A stretch of 64,000 nucleotides of DNA from Vibrio aphrogenes (GCF_002157735.2 NZ_AP018689.1:1397619-1461618); one strand, 5' to 3'. Shown: positions 8,293 to 17,393, counted from the first letter of the stretch. Translations and numbers: made by a program. The notes: generated by a model from the letters alone, not told the origin.

Positions 8293-10293
8293 TTATGGTC
8301 TTGCTCCACACACGGCGTTAGGGTTATCACTACAGCGGTAACTGCTATGAGGGGATCCTTCGGTAAAAAGTAAACCTAAGTTTTTATAGGTATCAAGACT
8401 AAATATATTTTCGAACACGCCCTGTTCTCGAACTTTATTCACCCCGACATTGTTACCTAATACTTCCCCAACAAAATCGCCTGCATTGGTCACATTACCT
8501 TTAAATTCAAATTCAACTTCTTTTTTTACACGAGTATCCATTGTTTCTGTATTTACTGGTGAGCCAAAGCCAGCAACTGTTGGAATGTTACCTCCAAAGT
8601 ACTTAGTATCTTGAAAACCACCTTGATCGTAAGTGCCTTTATTATTGATATAACCTAAGCCTTGCAGTGTTAATAAGTTTCCTTGTGAGTGATTGGCAAA
8701 GTTTGAACCTTCTTTGCCTCGAGCGGTGGTGGTATCACGAATAAACTCACCGGTTTGTTTGGCAATTCCTGTGGTTAAGCCTAATTTATCGACGCCAGAT
8801 TCTAACCCATCCGCTATAAATCCATGTGTCGGGTTGTAATTAAGGTTAAATAATACGTTGATATCATTTAAGCCATAATTATGCGTTTGGCTCATTACAT
8901 TTTTAATCGCATCGGCTTCACTATTCATCATACCATTGGTACCATTTTGAAAAGTTGCCGTACCTTCTTGAACTATTATCGGAGCTTTACTGATATACAG
9001 GCCTTTACCTTTTAATTCATTTTGAGTCTGCTCTGATGCTTCTAAGTAATAACTGCTTTCCTCAATAGCAACATAATCATCCATGTTTTTATTTTTCAGC
9101 GCATCCTTAGTACCAACCTGAAGCACTTTATTTACAATATCGTCACCACCCAACAACACAGGAAGCTGAGCGATTATCCCCCCATCTGTTGCATCGCTAG
9201 GTGTGAGGCCTCCTGTGATATAACTTAACTCATTAAATAAACTACCAATTGTATTTTCAACAGCATTACCGCCTTCCGATGCCGGAACATTTTGCGCGAT
9301 TTTTTGCTTATCATCACGAAACAGCATCCAATCAAGCGCCGCATCATGAGTGCTGGTATTGCCTGTCGACTCAAAGCTAAAGTTATTACTCGATATCGTG
9401 TTTAAATAATCGCTGTAAGAATAGGAATAAGAAAAAGTGCGGTAGCCATTGGGTATAGACACGGCTAAACGCGCATTTTGTGAGTCGTAATAGCTGGAGA
9501 ATTCGCTGCTTTTGCTGCCTGAAATAGACCAATTATCCAGAAGACCGAAAATATCATCTAACGAGGCATTAGTAGAAAGCTGGGTTTCACCGGTATTTTT
9601 CTGTCCACCGTTGTTAAAACCCAATGATCCACTTAGCCAACCTTGATCAACGGTTTTGATGTTTAAAATGGTGTATCCCGGTTGGGTGCCGGGCAGTAAT
9701 TCAATGGTGGCGTTATATCGAGCAAGTCGGTTGATTTGATCTAACCCTTGCTCAATATCTCTTAAGTTTAAAATTCGATTTTGCGCATAAGGAAAAGCAC
9801 TACCAAACCAATGAGGCTGATGGTTGAGTAATATATTTTCTAGTTTACCTTCCAAGATTTGGATCACTAATGTGCCCTGAGACAAATCTTGCGGGATCAG
9901 TAATGCCCTTGAGGTGACATAGCCTTTTTGAATATAAAAATTACTGATGTCATGTAAAATGCGATTAATGCCCGATAAGCCTAAGCATTGACCTTTATAG
10001 TGCGCCACTTTTTGATGAAGTGTTTCAGAAGAGATAACCTCATTGCCTTGAAAAGTAATTTCCCTTATATCAAAACATTGCCCATCTTCTGTGATCGGAG
10101 AGGTACCGGGTATTTGAGGCAATGGCGTGAGGTTTTGTAGCTGCTTCTGAGATTGCTCAATTTGCTTTAAACGTTCCGCCTGTTGTTGTTGTAATTCATC
10201 TTGAATAGATGGGTTAACAATTGGTGATGCATACACACGGCACACACAAACGACATAAAACCCTAAAATGAACCAGAGGAATAAGTGGAACAC
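8293..10293 (-). CDS. Chimeric remnant: TpsB transporter N-terminus fused in frame to TpsA exoprotein C-terminus
   Basis: Residues 1 to about 25 are a signal peptide. Residues to about 215 are ShlB/FhaC-type POTRA domains (FQGNEVIS; LEGKLENI), followed by the start of a TpsB beta-barrel (SYSYSDYLNT, STGNTSTH, FRDDKQKIA). At about residue 335-340 the barrel stops, and the remainder reads as the C-terminal end of a large filamentous-haemagglutinin-like TpsA protein (FANHSQGNLL; a Cys-containing end CSDNPNAVCGARP). An internal deletion removed most of the barrel and nearly all of TpsA while keeping the frame. Neither part should function normally. The start is GTG 10293, with AAGGA six nucleotides upstream; a GTG at 10308 lacks a site. 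Confidence 0.8.
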   Translation of the reverse strand: MFHLFLWFILGFYVVCVCRVYASPIVNPSIQDELQQQQAERLKQIEQSQKQLQNLTPLPQIPGTSPITEDGQCFDIREITFQGNEVISSETLHQKVAHYKGQCLGLSGINRILHDISNFYIQKGYVTSRALLIPQDLSQGTLVIQILEGKLENILLNHQPHWFGSAFPYAQNRILNLRDIEQGLDQINRLARYNATIELLPGTQPGYTILNIKTVDQGWLSGSLGFNNGGQKNTGETQLSTNASLDDIFGLLDNWSISGSKSSEFSSYYDSQNARLAVSIPNGYRTFSYSYSYSDYLNTISSNNFSFESTGNTSTHDAALDWMLFRDDKQKIAQNVPASEGGNAVENTIGSLFNELSYITGGLTPSDATDGGIIAQLPVLLGGDDIVNKVLQVGTKDALKNKNMDDYVAIEESSYYLEASEQTQNELKGKGLYISKAPIIVQEGTATFQNGTNGMMNSEADAIKNVMSQTHNYGLNDINVLFNLNYNPTHGFIADGLESGVDKLGLTTGIAKQTGEFIRDTTTARGKEGSNFANHSQGNLLTLQGLGYINNKGTYDQGGFQDTKYFGGNIPTVAGFGSPVNTETMDTRVKKEVEFEFKGNVTNAGDFVGEVLGNNVGVNKVREQGVFENIFSLDTYKNLGLLFTEGSPHSSYRCSDNPNAVCGARP

Positions 10294-10445
10294 GATACTT
10301 CCTTGCACCTATTATAAATAACATGAATACGAGCAATCCAAAGTAGCAAATATATAAATAAGAAAAGTACTATGTTTGTATTAAAAATCAGGTGATTTTT
10401 TAAATGTTATTTAAAAACTCCAATATCAAACAGATGAAGGCAAAA

Positions 10446-10482
10446 CAAAAAAACCTGACTCCGGTAGAATACCGAAATCAGG
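10446..10482 (-). terminator. Rho-independent terminator of the sodium symporter gene
   Basis: On the minus strand CCTGA.TTCGGTA and TACCGGAGTCAGG pair, followed by a run of seven T. It lies about 90 bp beyond the symporter stop and before the TPS chimera promoter. Confidence 0.75.
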
Positions 10483-10572
10483 CCTTAGAAGCCGCATAAC
10501 AGAAATGACCAACTTTATGGGGTTCACTTCAGGGCACTTGATTCTTAACGCTTTATCGTCACTGTTTCATGT

Positions 10573-11913
10573 TTAAATAGTCACCCAGAACACCATCGCC
10601 ATTAAAATTGGACAAACATAGCGTAAATAGTTTGGCCAGCAACGCCAAAATAGGCTGTTTTCAATCTCAGGATGACCTTGTTGTAACTCTTCTAATAATT
10701 TCGCGCGACTCCAAACCCAGCCAGCACAGATTGCCCATACTAAACCGAGTAATGGCTGTAAATACACCGTTGAAATAGTGATCACTAAGCCAAATAATGT
10801 CTCAAAATGATACACAATGGCGGCGGCCATCACTAAAGCTAGCCCACCTATCCACCAAACGGCTTTATTACGCGACAGTCCTAACTCTTCAATCGAGCAA
10901 GACACTGGAACTTCTAACATTGAGATCGATGAGGTTAATGCGGCAATTAGCATCAAAGCGAAAAATAAAATACTGACTACAATACCAATGCTGCCCATAG
11001 TATCGAACATTGCAGGTAATACCGTAAAGACCAGCGTATCGGAATTAAGCAACTGCCCAGTCTCACTGTAAATGGAAACACCATTTTTTTGTGCAACAAA
11101 CATCGCTGGTAAAATAAGTAAGCCGGCTCCGAATGCAATCCCAGTATCGATCATTGCAACTTGAGCGGCTGTTTTAGGAATGTTGACATGTTTAGGTAAG
11201 TACGAGCCATATACGATCATCACCGTTACCCCAAGCGATAATGAGAAAAAAGCTTGCCCCATTGCACCGACGATTAAATCAGCATTAAAATGCGACAAGT
11301 CAGGTACAAGATACATTTTTAACCCTTCCATTGCGCCATCTTGCGTCAAAATATAACCAATCATGACGACAAATAATGCCACTAAAATCGGCATCAATCG
11401 TGATGACCAACGCTCTATTCCGGCGGTTACTCCTCCCATCACCACTTTCATCGTTATCGCAATAAAGAGAAAGGCTAACAATAGGTTACGCTCAGTACTA
11501 AACTGCTCTAACCAATGTGCGGTCGCTGACATGCCTAACAACTCTAAAATAGGGCTCACTAAATAACCGACTAACCAGCCAGCTAAAATAGAGTAAAAGC
11601 TCAATATCATTAAAGCCGTTAATAAACCCAAAACTCCAAAACCAACAGGAAGGCGACTTTGCTTAGGCCAAATACGAGTTACGGAGCGCAACGGGTTGGC
11701 TTGACCATAACGCCCTATCGTCAATTCAGCAATCAACATAGGGAGCGCTAGAACCACCACCATAAACAAATAAACCAGTAAAAAAACTGCCCCACCATTA
11801 CTGGCGGCTTGTGTTGGAAACCCCCATACATTACCTAAACCCACAGCGGAACCCGCCGCTGCCATAATAAATCCAAGTCGAGAGCTAAATTGTGCCCGTG
11901 ATCCTGCTGCCAT
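10573..11913 (-). CDS. Neurotransmitter:sodium symporter (NSS) family transporter
   Basis: An inner-membrane protein of about 446 residues with 11-12 hydrophobic segments. The NSS signature occurs in the first helix (SRLGFIMAAAGSAVGLGN and GFPTQAASNGG), which binds sodium and substrate. Bacterial members import amino acids or similar small solutes with sodium; the substrate here cannot be told. ATG 11913 is chosen because GGA lies seven nucleotides upstream; ATGs at 11925 and 11964 are in frame but have no ribosome site. It is monocistronic and ends at a strong terminator. Confidence 0.88.
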   Translation of the reverse strand: MAAGSRAQFSSRLGFIMAAAGSAVGLGNVWGFPTQAASNGGAVFLLVYLFMVVVLALPMLIAELTIGRYGQANPLRSVTRIWPKQSRLPVGFGVLGLLTALMILSFYSILAGWLVGYLVSPILELLGMSATAHWLEQFSTERNLLLAFLFIAITMKVVMGGVTAGIERWSSRLMPILVALFVVMIGYILTQDGAMEGLKMYLVPDLSHFNADLIVGAMGQAFFSLSLGVTVMIVYGSYLPKHVNIPKTAAQVAMIDTGIAFGAGLLILPAMFVAQKNGVSIYSETGQLLNSDTLVFTVLPAMFDTMGSIGIVVSILFFALMLIAALTSSISMLEVPVSCSIEELGLSRNKAVWWIGGLALVMAAAIVYHFETLFGLVITISTVYLQPLLGLVWAICAGWVWSRAKLLEELQQGHPEIENSLFWRCWPNYLRYVCPILMAMVFWVTI

Positions 11914-12299
11914 TTTATTTTCCATTACAAAAAGATTTACGTATATGTAAAAAAATACGTACACCTATAAAGTTTTAATTTATCAAAAGGGGTTGCAATT
12001 AAAGCAGCTTATAGAATCAGTTGAAAGAAAAATTAGAATAAAACTCAAATTTTCACTGCAAAGTGAGTTAAAAACAGATAGGCCAGTGAAATAACCAGTG
12101 AATAATTAATTTTTTAAGGCGGTTTTATAGAAGAAATAGCTAAATGAAATTTAAAGATGATTTCATCCTTTCTTTTGACCAAGTAAGCAACTTCAAGAGG
12201 TCATATCTTCTATAATTGCCCCCGGCAGATTAAGATGCAAACTTCACATCAAACAGTGATAGTATCGGGCTCTATTAAGCAGTGGTGTCAAAGGAATAG
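11914..12299. promoter_or_regulatory. Divergent promoter region between the symporter gene and cls
   Basis: About 385 bp separate the two divergent starts. A perfect TATAAT lies at 12211-12216, with only a weak -35 (AACTTC, 12189-12194, 16-bp spacing), and could serve cls. The rest is AT-rich with short palindromes and no recognised regulator site or RNA. Confidence 0.35.
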
Positions 12300-13754
12300 A
12301 TGGAAAAGTTTTATCAAATCTTAGCGTTAGCTGGCGTAATTAGTTACTGGCTATTAGTCGCGATTGTCACTATCCGTGTCGTATTCAAACGCCGCGCGGT
12401 AAGTGTGTCGCTTGCTTGGTTAATGATCATTTACATCATTCCTTTTGTGGGCGTGTTATTTTACCTTTTATTCGGTGAACTGAATTTAGGTCGCACGCGT
12501 GCTGAACGCTCTAAAAATATGTTTACCCCTTATGGTGAATGGTTCACTCAATTGCACGAATGCCAAGCCCACCAGCCGAATTTACTTAATTTACAATTGG
12601 CGCAGATCCATGATCTATGCACTAACCGCACCGCTATTCCTGCACTTTGCGGTAATAGTTTGTCGCTACAAGACACACCCGATAAAATCTTACGTTCGAT
12701 CATCCATGATATTGAAGATGCTCAGCATACTATTCGTATGGAGTTTTATATTTGGCAAAATGGAGGATTAATTGATGCCATCAACTCGGCACTCATCCAA
12801 GCGGCCAAGCGAGGCGTAAACGTACGCATCTTGATCGACTCAGCCGGAAGTCCCAAATTTTTCCGTAGCCATTGGTATAAATTGATGCTCAAGGCTGGGA
12901 TCGATATCCGTCAAGCTTTGGAAGTGAATGCATTTCGAATGTTCTTCCGTCGCTTAGATCTACGCTTGCATCGTAAAATCATTACCATTGATGACGAAGT
13001 CGGCTATACCGGCTCAATGAATATGGTCGATCCTGAATTCTTTAAAAAAGATGCTGGCGTGGGTGAATGGATTGATATTATGGTGAGAATGACCGGCCCT
13101 ACCGTCAATGTATTGGCAGCCATTCATGCTTGGGATTGGGAAGTGGAAACGGGAATACGTGAGCTACCTACCTTCCCTGTCTGCGCTCTTGAGAATAACG
13201 GCGCATTGCATCCTATCCAAGTTGTCCCGTCTGGGCCAGGGATGCCAGAAAACCTAATTCAGCAAGTGCTGTCATTGGCCATTAACCAAGCTAAAAAGTC
13301 GGTTCGTATCACAACCCCTTATTTTGTGCCGAGCGATACTCTAATCCAAGTGATTAAAATGACCGCACAACGTGGTGTGGTGGTTGAACTGATCATCCCC
13401 AAGAAAAACGATTCCTTGTTAGTGAGTTGGGCGTCTAAATCCTACTTTAGTGAACTCATGGAAGCCGGGGTAAAAATTTATGAGTTTGATGCGGGGTTAC
13501 TGCATACTAAGTCGGTCGTGATTGACCAACAATATTGTCTGGTTGGCAGTGTTAACTTAGATATGAGAAGCTTATGGCTCAATTTTGAATTAACATTAGC
13601 CGTTGATGACTATGAATTCACTAAAGAACTGTATTGGGTTCAAGAAAATTATTTGCAACAATCCACCCCTATCTCACACGAAAGATGGAAGCAACGTACT
13701 TTTGGCCATCGCATGTTAGAGCGGATTTTCTACTTATTTAATCCCTTGCTTTAA
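12300..13754 (+). CDS. cls: Cardiolipin synthase
   Basis: A 484-residue membrane enzyme that joins two phosphatidylglycerol molecules to make cardiolipin. Two N-terminal transmembrane helices (about 5-27 and 38-60) precede two phospholipase-D catalytic motifs, HRKIITID at H224 and HTKSVVID at H402, each with its following Asp and the GS(M/V)N tail. Length matches ClsA (486 residues in E. coli). AAAGGA stands six nucleotides before the ATG. metC follows 38 bp later without a terminator, so they may be co-transcribed. Confidence 0.93.
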   Translation: MEKFYQILALAGVISYWLLVAIVTIRVVFKRRAVSVSLAWLMIIYIIPFVGVLFYLLFGELNLGRTRAERSKNMFTPYGEWFTQLHECQAHQPNLLNLQLAQIHDLCTNRTAIPALCGNSLSLQDTPDKILRSIIHDIEDAQHTIRMEFYIWQNGGLIDAINSALIQAAKRGVNVRILIDSAGSPKFFRSHWYKLMLKAGIDIRQALEVNAFRMFFRRLDLRLHRKIITIDDEVGYTGSMNMVDPEFFKKDAGVGEWIDIMVRMTGPTVNVLAAIHAWDWEVETGIRELPTFPVCALENNGALHPIQVVPSGPGMPENLIQQVLSLAINQAKKSVRITTPYFVPSDTLIQVIKMTAQRGVVVELIIPKKNDSLLVSWASKSYFSELMEAGVKIYEFDAGLLHTKSVVIDQQYCLVGSVNLDMRSLWLNFELTLAVDDYEFTKELYWVQENYLQQSTPISHERWKQRTFGHRMLERIFYLFNPLL

Positions 13755-13792
13755 TCTCATCACACACGTTGCTATCAATATAAGGATATACA

Positions 13793-14995
13793 ATGTCAAA
13801 AAAATTCGAAACCAAACTCGTCACCGCAGGACGCAATAAAAAATGGACACACGGTGTGGTTAACCCACCTGTACAACGTGCTTCTACGATTGTTTTTGAT
13901 ACTGTCGCTGAGAAAAATGAAGCGACCATGAAGCGTCAAGGTCACACCTTATTTTATGGTCGCCGAGGAACAGAAACTCATTTTGCTTTTCAAGAAGCAA
14001 TGACGCAAATCGAAGGTGGTGCAGGTTGTGCGCTCTACCCTTGTGGTGCGGCGGCGATTACCAACGCTATCCTCTCGTTTGTCGAACAAGGCGATCATGT
14101 ATTAATGGTCGATAGTTGCTATGAACCAACTCGTGATTTTTGTAATATCATTTTGAAGAAAATGGGGATCGAAACAACCTATTATGAGCCCACCATTGGT
14201 GAAGGGATCCGTGAATTGATCCGCCCCAATACCAAAATTTTATTTACGGAATCTCCTGGTTCTTACACGATGGAAGTACAAGATGTTCCGACCTTAGCTC
14301 GCATTGCTCATGAACAAGATATTATTGTTATGCTCGACAATACTTGGGGCGCAGGGGTGAACTTTTCTCCTTTTGAGCACGGCGTGGATATCTCTATTCA
14401 AGCGGCGACCAAATACATCGTGGGGCACTCTGATGTCATGCTCGGCACGGCGGTTGCCAACGAAAAATATTGGCCTCAATTACGCGAACAGAGCTATTTA
14501 TTAGGTCAATGTGTCTCACCGGATGATGCCTATACCGCTTTACGAGGCTTACGTACCTTAGGCGTCCGCTTAAAACAACATGAGCAAAATAGCATTGCGA
14601 TTGCGAAATGGCTCGCAACTAGACCTGAAGTCGATCATGTTCGTCACCCAGCCCTTGCCTCTTGCCCGGGCCATGAGTATTTTGTCCGTGATTTTAAAGG
14701 GGCAAATGGCTTGTTCTCTTTTGTCTTAAAAACCACAAAAAAACAAGCTACCACAGCGCTTCTTGATACCGTTGAACACTTTAGCATGGGGTATTCTTGG
14801 GGAGGCTATGAGAGTTTAATTTTAGCCAATGAACCAAGCAGTTTTGACCATATGCGTACTATTTCTAACCCACATTTTTCAGGGACATTAATACGCCTTC
14901 ATATTGGCTTAGAAAATGTTGATGACTTGATTGCAGATTTAAAGCGCGGCTTTCAAGCGTATAATGCCGTGTGTCATAACCAATCTGAGTCTTAA
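13793..14995 (+). CDS. metC: Cystathionine beta-lyase
   Basis: A 400-residue PLP enzyme of the Cys/Met metabolism family that cleaves cystathionine to homocysteine, pyruvate and ammonia in methionine synthesis. The PLP-binding lysine is K207 in ATKYIVGHSD, and the N-terminal FETKLVTAGR is typical of MetC rather than of cystathionine gamma-synthase. The ribosome site AAGGA lies upstream of the ATG. A strong inverted repeat follows the gene. Confidence 0.92.
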   Translation: MSKKFETKLVTAGRNKKWTHGVVNPPVQRASTIVFDTVAEKNEATMKRQGHTLFYGRRGTETHFAFQEAMTQIEGGAGCALYPCGAAAITNAILSFVEQGDHVLMVDSCYEPTRDFCNIILKKMGIETTYYEPTIGEGIRELIRPNTKILFTESPGSYTMEVQDVPTLARIAHEQDIIVMLDNTWGAGVNFSPFEHGVDISIQAATKYIVGHSDVMLGTAVANEKYWPQLREQSYLLGQCVSPDDAYTALRGLRTLGVRLKQHEQNSIAIAKWLATRPEVDHVRHPALASCPGHEYFVRDFKGANGLFSFVLKTTKKQATTALLDTVEHFSMGYSWGGYESLILANEPSSFDHMRTISNPHFSGTLIRLHIGLENVDDLIADLKRGFQAYNAVCHNQSES

Positions 14996-15053
14996 CACCA
15001 TTTGCTTACCTAAGGCTTAGTCAAAAGGTCATAACAACTAGCACCTTATGAAA

Positions 15054-15092
15054 GTGACCCTCAATAATTGGAATCCAACTATTGAGGGTCAC
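15054..15092 (+). terminator. Strong hairpin after metC, probable terminator
   Basis: A perfect 13-bp stem (GTGACCCTCAATA / TATTGAGGGTCAC), with a nested TTGG/CCAA in the loop, lies 58 bp after the metC stop. The following sequence is only moderately T-rich (TTGATTTT), so termination efficiency is uncertain. Confidence 0.55.
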
Positions 15093-15208
15093 TTGATTTT
15101 GGTCTTTTCTGTTTTTACTTCAATAATATAAATGAATATTACTCTCATTTAATGAATGGATTAGGTTATAATCATGCCTTTATAGTTCCCCTTTAAGGAT
15201 TGATGATT

Positions 15209-15640
15209 ATGCCATCTACTTCATGGTTATTTTGGGCCTTGTTATCGGCAGGGTTTGCTGCCATGACCGCCATTTTTACTAAGCTCGGAGTGAATAATAT
15301 CAATTCCGATTTCGCAACCTTTATCCGTACTTGTGTGATTTTAGTGTTGGTAGGCGGCATCGCATTTTTTACTAAACAGTTTCAACCTATCAGCTCTATT
15401 TCATCTAAAGGCTTACTTTTTCTTATTTTATCCGGACTCGCTACTGGAGCATCTTGGCTTTGTTATTTCCGTGCCATGAGCTTAGGACAGGTCTCTCAAG
15501 TCGCACCGGTTGACAAATTAAGTGTGATTTTAGTGGCGATATTTGGGGTGTTATTATTAGGAGAACACTTGAGCGCTATGAACTGGCTAGGTGTTGCCTT
15601 GATCACAGTCGGTGTGGTAATGATTTCTTGGCAAGGTTAA
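15209..15640 (+). CDS. Single-domain EamA/DMT-superfamily transporter
   Basis: A 143-residue, very hydrophobic protein with about five transmembrane segments, equal to one EamA repeat (full-length members have two, about 300 residues). The C-terminal APVDKLSVILVAIFG and GEHLS motif is typical of the small EamA group, which probably works as a dimer. ATG 15209 is chosen because AAGGA lies nine nucleotides upstream; the ATG at 15203 and TTG at 15200 are too close to that site. A TATAAT lies at 15167-15172. Substrate unknown. It is not a truncated longer gene as far as the flanks show. Confidence 0.8.
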   Translation: MPSTSWLFWALLSAGFAAMTAIFTKLGVNNINSDFATFIRTCVILVLVGGIAFFTKQFQPISSISSKGLLFLILSGLATGASWLCYFRAMSLGQVSQVAPVDKLSVILVAIFGVLLLGEHLSAMNWLGVALITVGVVMISWQG

Positions 15641-15671
15641 CAGACGAATCAACATAACGAATAAAAAATAT

Positions 15672-15700
15672 AAGGCGAGCCATTATGATTGACTCGCCTT
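15672..15700. terminator. Bidirectional terminator between convergent genes
   Basis: AAGGCGAG / CTCGCCTT with a 13-nt loop, followed by T-rich sequence on both strands. It lies between the EamA gene (plus) and the siderophore-interacting protein gene (minus). Confidence 0.7.
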
Positions 15701-15729
15701 TCACTCTTTTTATTTCTAAATCAAATACT

Positions 15730-16536
15730 TTACTGGGTTAGGCTTTCCGCATCTTCTCGCTTGATCACTTTATGCCCATCTTCTGTGATACCTTGTTTCC
15801 AGTAACTACTGAAATAGCTTTTTTCTCGTTGCACGCAGTCATGCTCAGTAAAGTAATTACGGATAGACTTCATCGCGGAAAACTCACAAGCACACCAAAT
15901 CGCTATGTCGTTTTTCTCGCCAACGTTAATCACCTTAAGCGCGGTAACGGCGTCAGCCAATTGCTCTGACTCAGTGCCCACTACCGTAATAAGTTGCACA
16001 CCTTGAGGTAAGGCTAATTCCGGCTTATCAGCTTCTGTTGCTATTTGAACTACCACATAGCCTTGCGCGCTATCATTCAAGGTATCTAGCTTAGCTTTCA
16101 TCGCTGGAATGGCCGTCATATCCGCCACCAAAACGACTTGCTCGGCATGAAAATCAATATCTTGGCTTTTCCCTGGGCCTCCAATATAAATTTCATCTCC
16201 AGCTTGTGCCGCCATGGCCCAATTAACGGCATAACCACCTTGTTCAGGATTCACTGCATGTGAAGACTCATGAATCACGAAATCCACGCTGATTTTACCA
16301 AGCTCGATATCCAATTCACTGATGGTATAAGTTCGCATCAGTGGACGCTCATTATCAGACAATAAGTCAATATTGGTGTGCCCTTGCGGATGGAACATCA
16401 GTTTAATGTAGTTACCTAGATCCGACTTTTGTAGTGTCTTCAAATCTTCACCTTGTAGAACAATACGTTGCATAGTCGGTGACACTTTAAACACTTCAAC
16501 TACACAAGTGTGTTTTGGCTTACGATTTGGTTTCAT
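15730..16536 (-). CDS. Siderophore-interacting protein (FAD-dependent ferric-siderophore reductase, ViuB-like)
   Basis: A 268-residue cytoplasmic flavoprotein of the SIP family. An N-terminal FAD-binding barrel carries RTYTI (about residues 74-78) and a GGPGK loop, followed by an NAD(P)H-binding domain with the ADMTAIPA segment. Family members reduce iron bound to imported siderophores and so release it. Its ATG is only 2 bp after the stop of the recombinase-like gene, and its ribosome site (AAGGA) lies inside that gene's last codons, so the two are translationally coupled. No Fur-box-like sequence was recognised at the operon promoter, which is unusual for iron-reductase genes. Confidence 0.9.
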   Translation of the reverse strand: MKPNRKPKHTCVVEVFKVSPTMQRIVLQGEDLKTLQKSDLGNYIKLMFHPQGHTNIDLLSDNERPLMRTYTISELDIELGKISVDFVIHESSHAVNPEQGGYAVNWAMAAQAGDEIYIGGPGKSQDIDFHAEQVVLVADMTAIPAMKAKLDTLNDSAQGYVVVQIATEADKPELALPQGVQLITVVGTESEQLADAVTALKVINVGEKNDIAIWCACEFSAMKSIRNYFTEHDCVQREKSYFSSYWKQGITEDGHKVIKREDAESLTQ

Positions 16537-16538
16537 GG

Positions 16539-17273
16539 TTATTCCTTCTCTTGTGTATTAGGTTGTGCCGTCATTGGTTTTCCATGACGATGTTGACCTT
16601 GTTTGCCATGTGTTCTGTGACCATGACCATGCTTACCTTTACCATGATGAGGCCTCATGCCCCCTTGATCTTGGCATTGTTTACGGTATTGTAATTTCGC
16701 TTTCACTCGTTTTACGGTGGAAAGGCTACTGCCAGTTTCGTCAGCAATGGCTTGGAGTGTTTTATCGGTTGCCAATAAATGGGCAATTTTTTGATGCACT
16801 TCATGATTAGCGCGACGCCCCTGAAACTTGGACTCCCATTCTTCAGGATTGGTTCTTAATTTTCTGCGCCCTAATTCAGCCGCCATCAACCGTTGTTGAG
16901 TTTCCACTTCCTCATAACCCTTAATTAAACGCAATAAAGCATCGCTTTGGGGATCATTAGGTGTAAATAATAAATCTTGATGATAGGTTTTGACATGAAT
17001 ATTATCAGCTAGCAACTTAGCGATCACCTCATAAGCGCCTTTAAACCCTAAGCCGAAATCCGTCATCCACCAGATCAATAAAGTATCTCCAGCTTGCAAA
17101 TGCTCATAGGCTTTTTGAAATTCTGGTCTTTCTTCTAAAGGCACATTACCACGTACCCCACGCTCAACAAATAAGGCATCTTGACTTGCCGCTTGCATTA
17201 CTTCAATTCGATGATCGATATCCGCCACTTTAGGTGACACTCTTAAATAAGCAACAGTTTTAGGATTATTCAT
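16539..17273 (-). CDS. Serine-recombinase-like protein with degenerate active site and His-rich tail; probable DNA-binding regulator
   Basis: A 244-residue protein. Residues 5-135 resemble the resolvase/invertase catalytic domain: YLRVS with Ser13 at the nucleophile position, and a later ERPEF segment. The arginine-bearing D-R-L-x-R motif of active enzymes is replaced by TDFGLG (residues 71-76), so both key arginines are missing. Residues about 170-193 form a helix-turn-helix (TLQAIADETGSSLSTVKRVK). Residues 209-231 are a His/Gly/Lys tail with eight histidines, a plausible metal-binding segment. The ATG at 17273 follows GGAGG; an upstream in-frame start lacks one. Coupled to the SIP gene and preceded by repeated operator-like sites, it looks like a repurposed recombinase acting as a regulator (inference). 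Confidence 0.75.
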   Translation of the reverse strand: MNNPKTVAYLRVSPKVADIDHRIEVMQAASQDALFVERGVRGNVPLEERPEFQKAYEHLQAGDTLLIWWMTDFGLGFKGAYEVIAKLLADNIHVKTYHQDLLFTPNDPQSDALLRLIKGYEEVETQQRLMAAELGRRKLRTNPEEWESKFQGRRANHEVHQKIAHLLATDKTLQAIADETGSSLSTVKRVKAKLQYRKQCQDQGGMRPHHGKGKHGHGHRTHGKQGQHRHGKPMTAQPNTQEKE

Positions 17274-17290
17274 AAATCCTCCTTCGATAG

Positions 17291-17376
17291 ATGAAACCAC
17301 ATTGGTTCATTTAGTGTTGTTGAAGTTATAATGAACCCAAAAAGCTCAAAAGTCAACACCACACTAAATGAACCAA
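17291..17376 (-). promoter_or_regulatory. Promoter with repeated ATGAACCAA-type sites upstream of the recombinase-like/SIP operon
   Basis: A perfect 16-bp inverted repeat, TTGGTTCATTTAGTGT (17302-17317) and ACACTAAATGAACCAA (17361-17376), flanks a third half-site AATGAACCCAA (17330-17340). A fourth, ATGAAACCA at 17291, makes a near-palindrome with the left arm. On the minus strand a -35-like TTGACT (17356-17351) lies just inside the right arm, and a -10-like CATTAT follows at 17-bp spacing over the middle half-site. The left arm covers the expected transcription start. This is the layout of an operator, probably for the encoded recombinase-like protein (inference). Confidence 0.6.
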
Positions 17377-17393
17377 AAAGCCAGATTCAACGA

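Noticed and set aside
16539..17273. Active site-specific recombinase with a mobile element or invertible segment
   Set aside because: The catalytic arginine motif is lost, the gene is embedded in a metabolic operon, and no second recombination site or invertible segment was seen.
17291..17376. Fur box at the SIP operon promoter
   Set aside because: No run resembling GATAATGATAATCATTATC; the repeats present have a different sequence.
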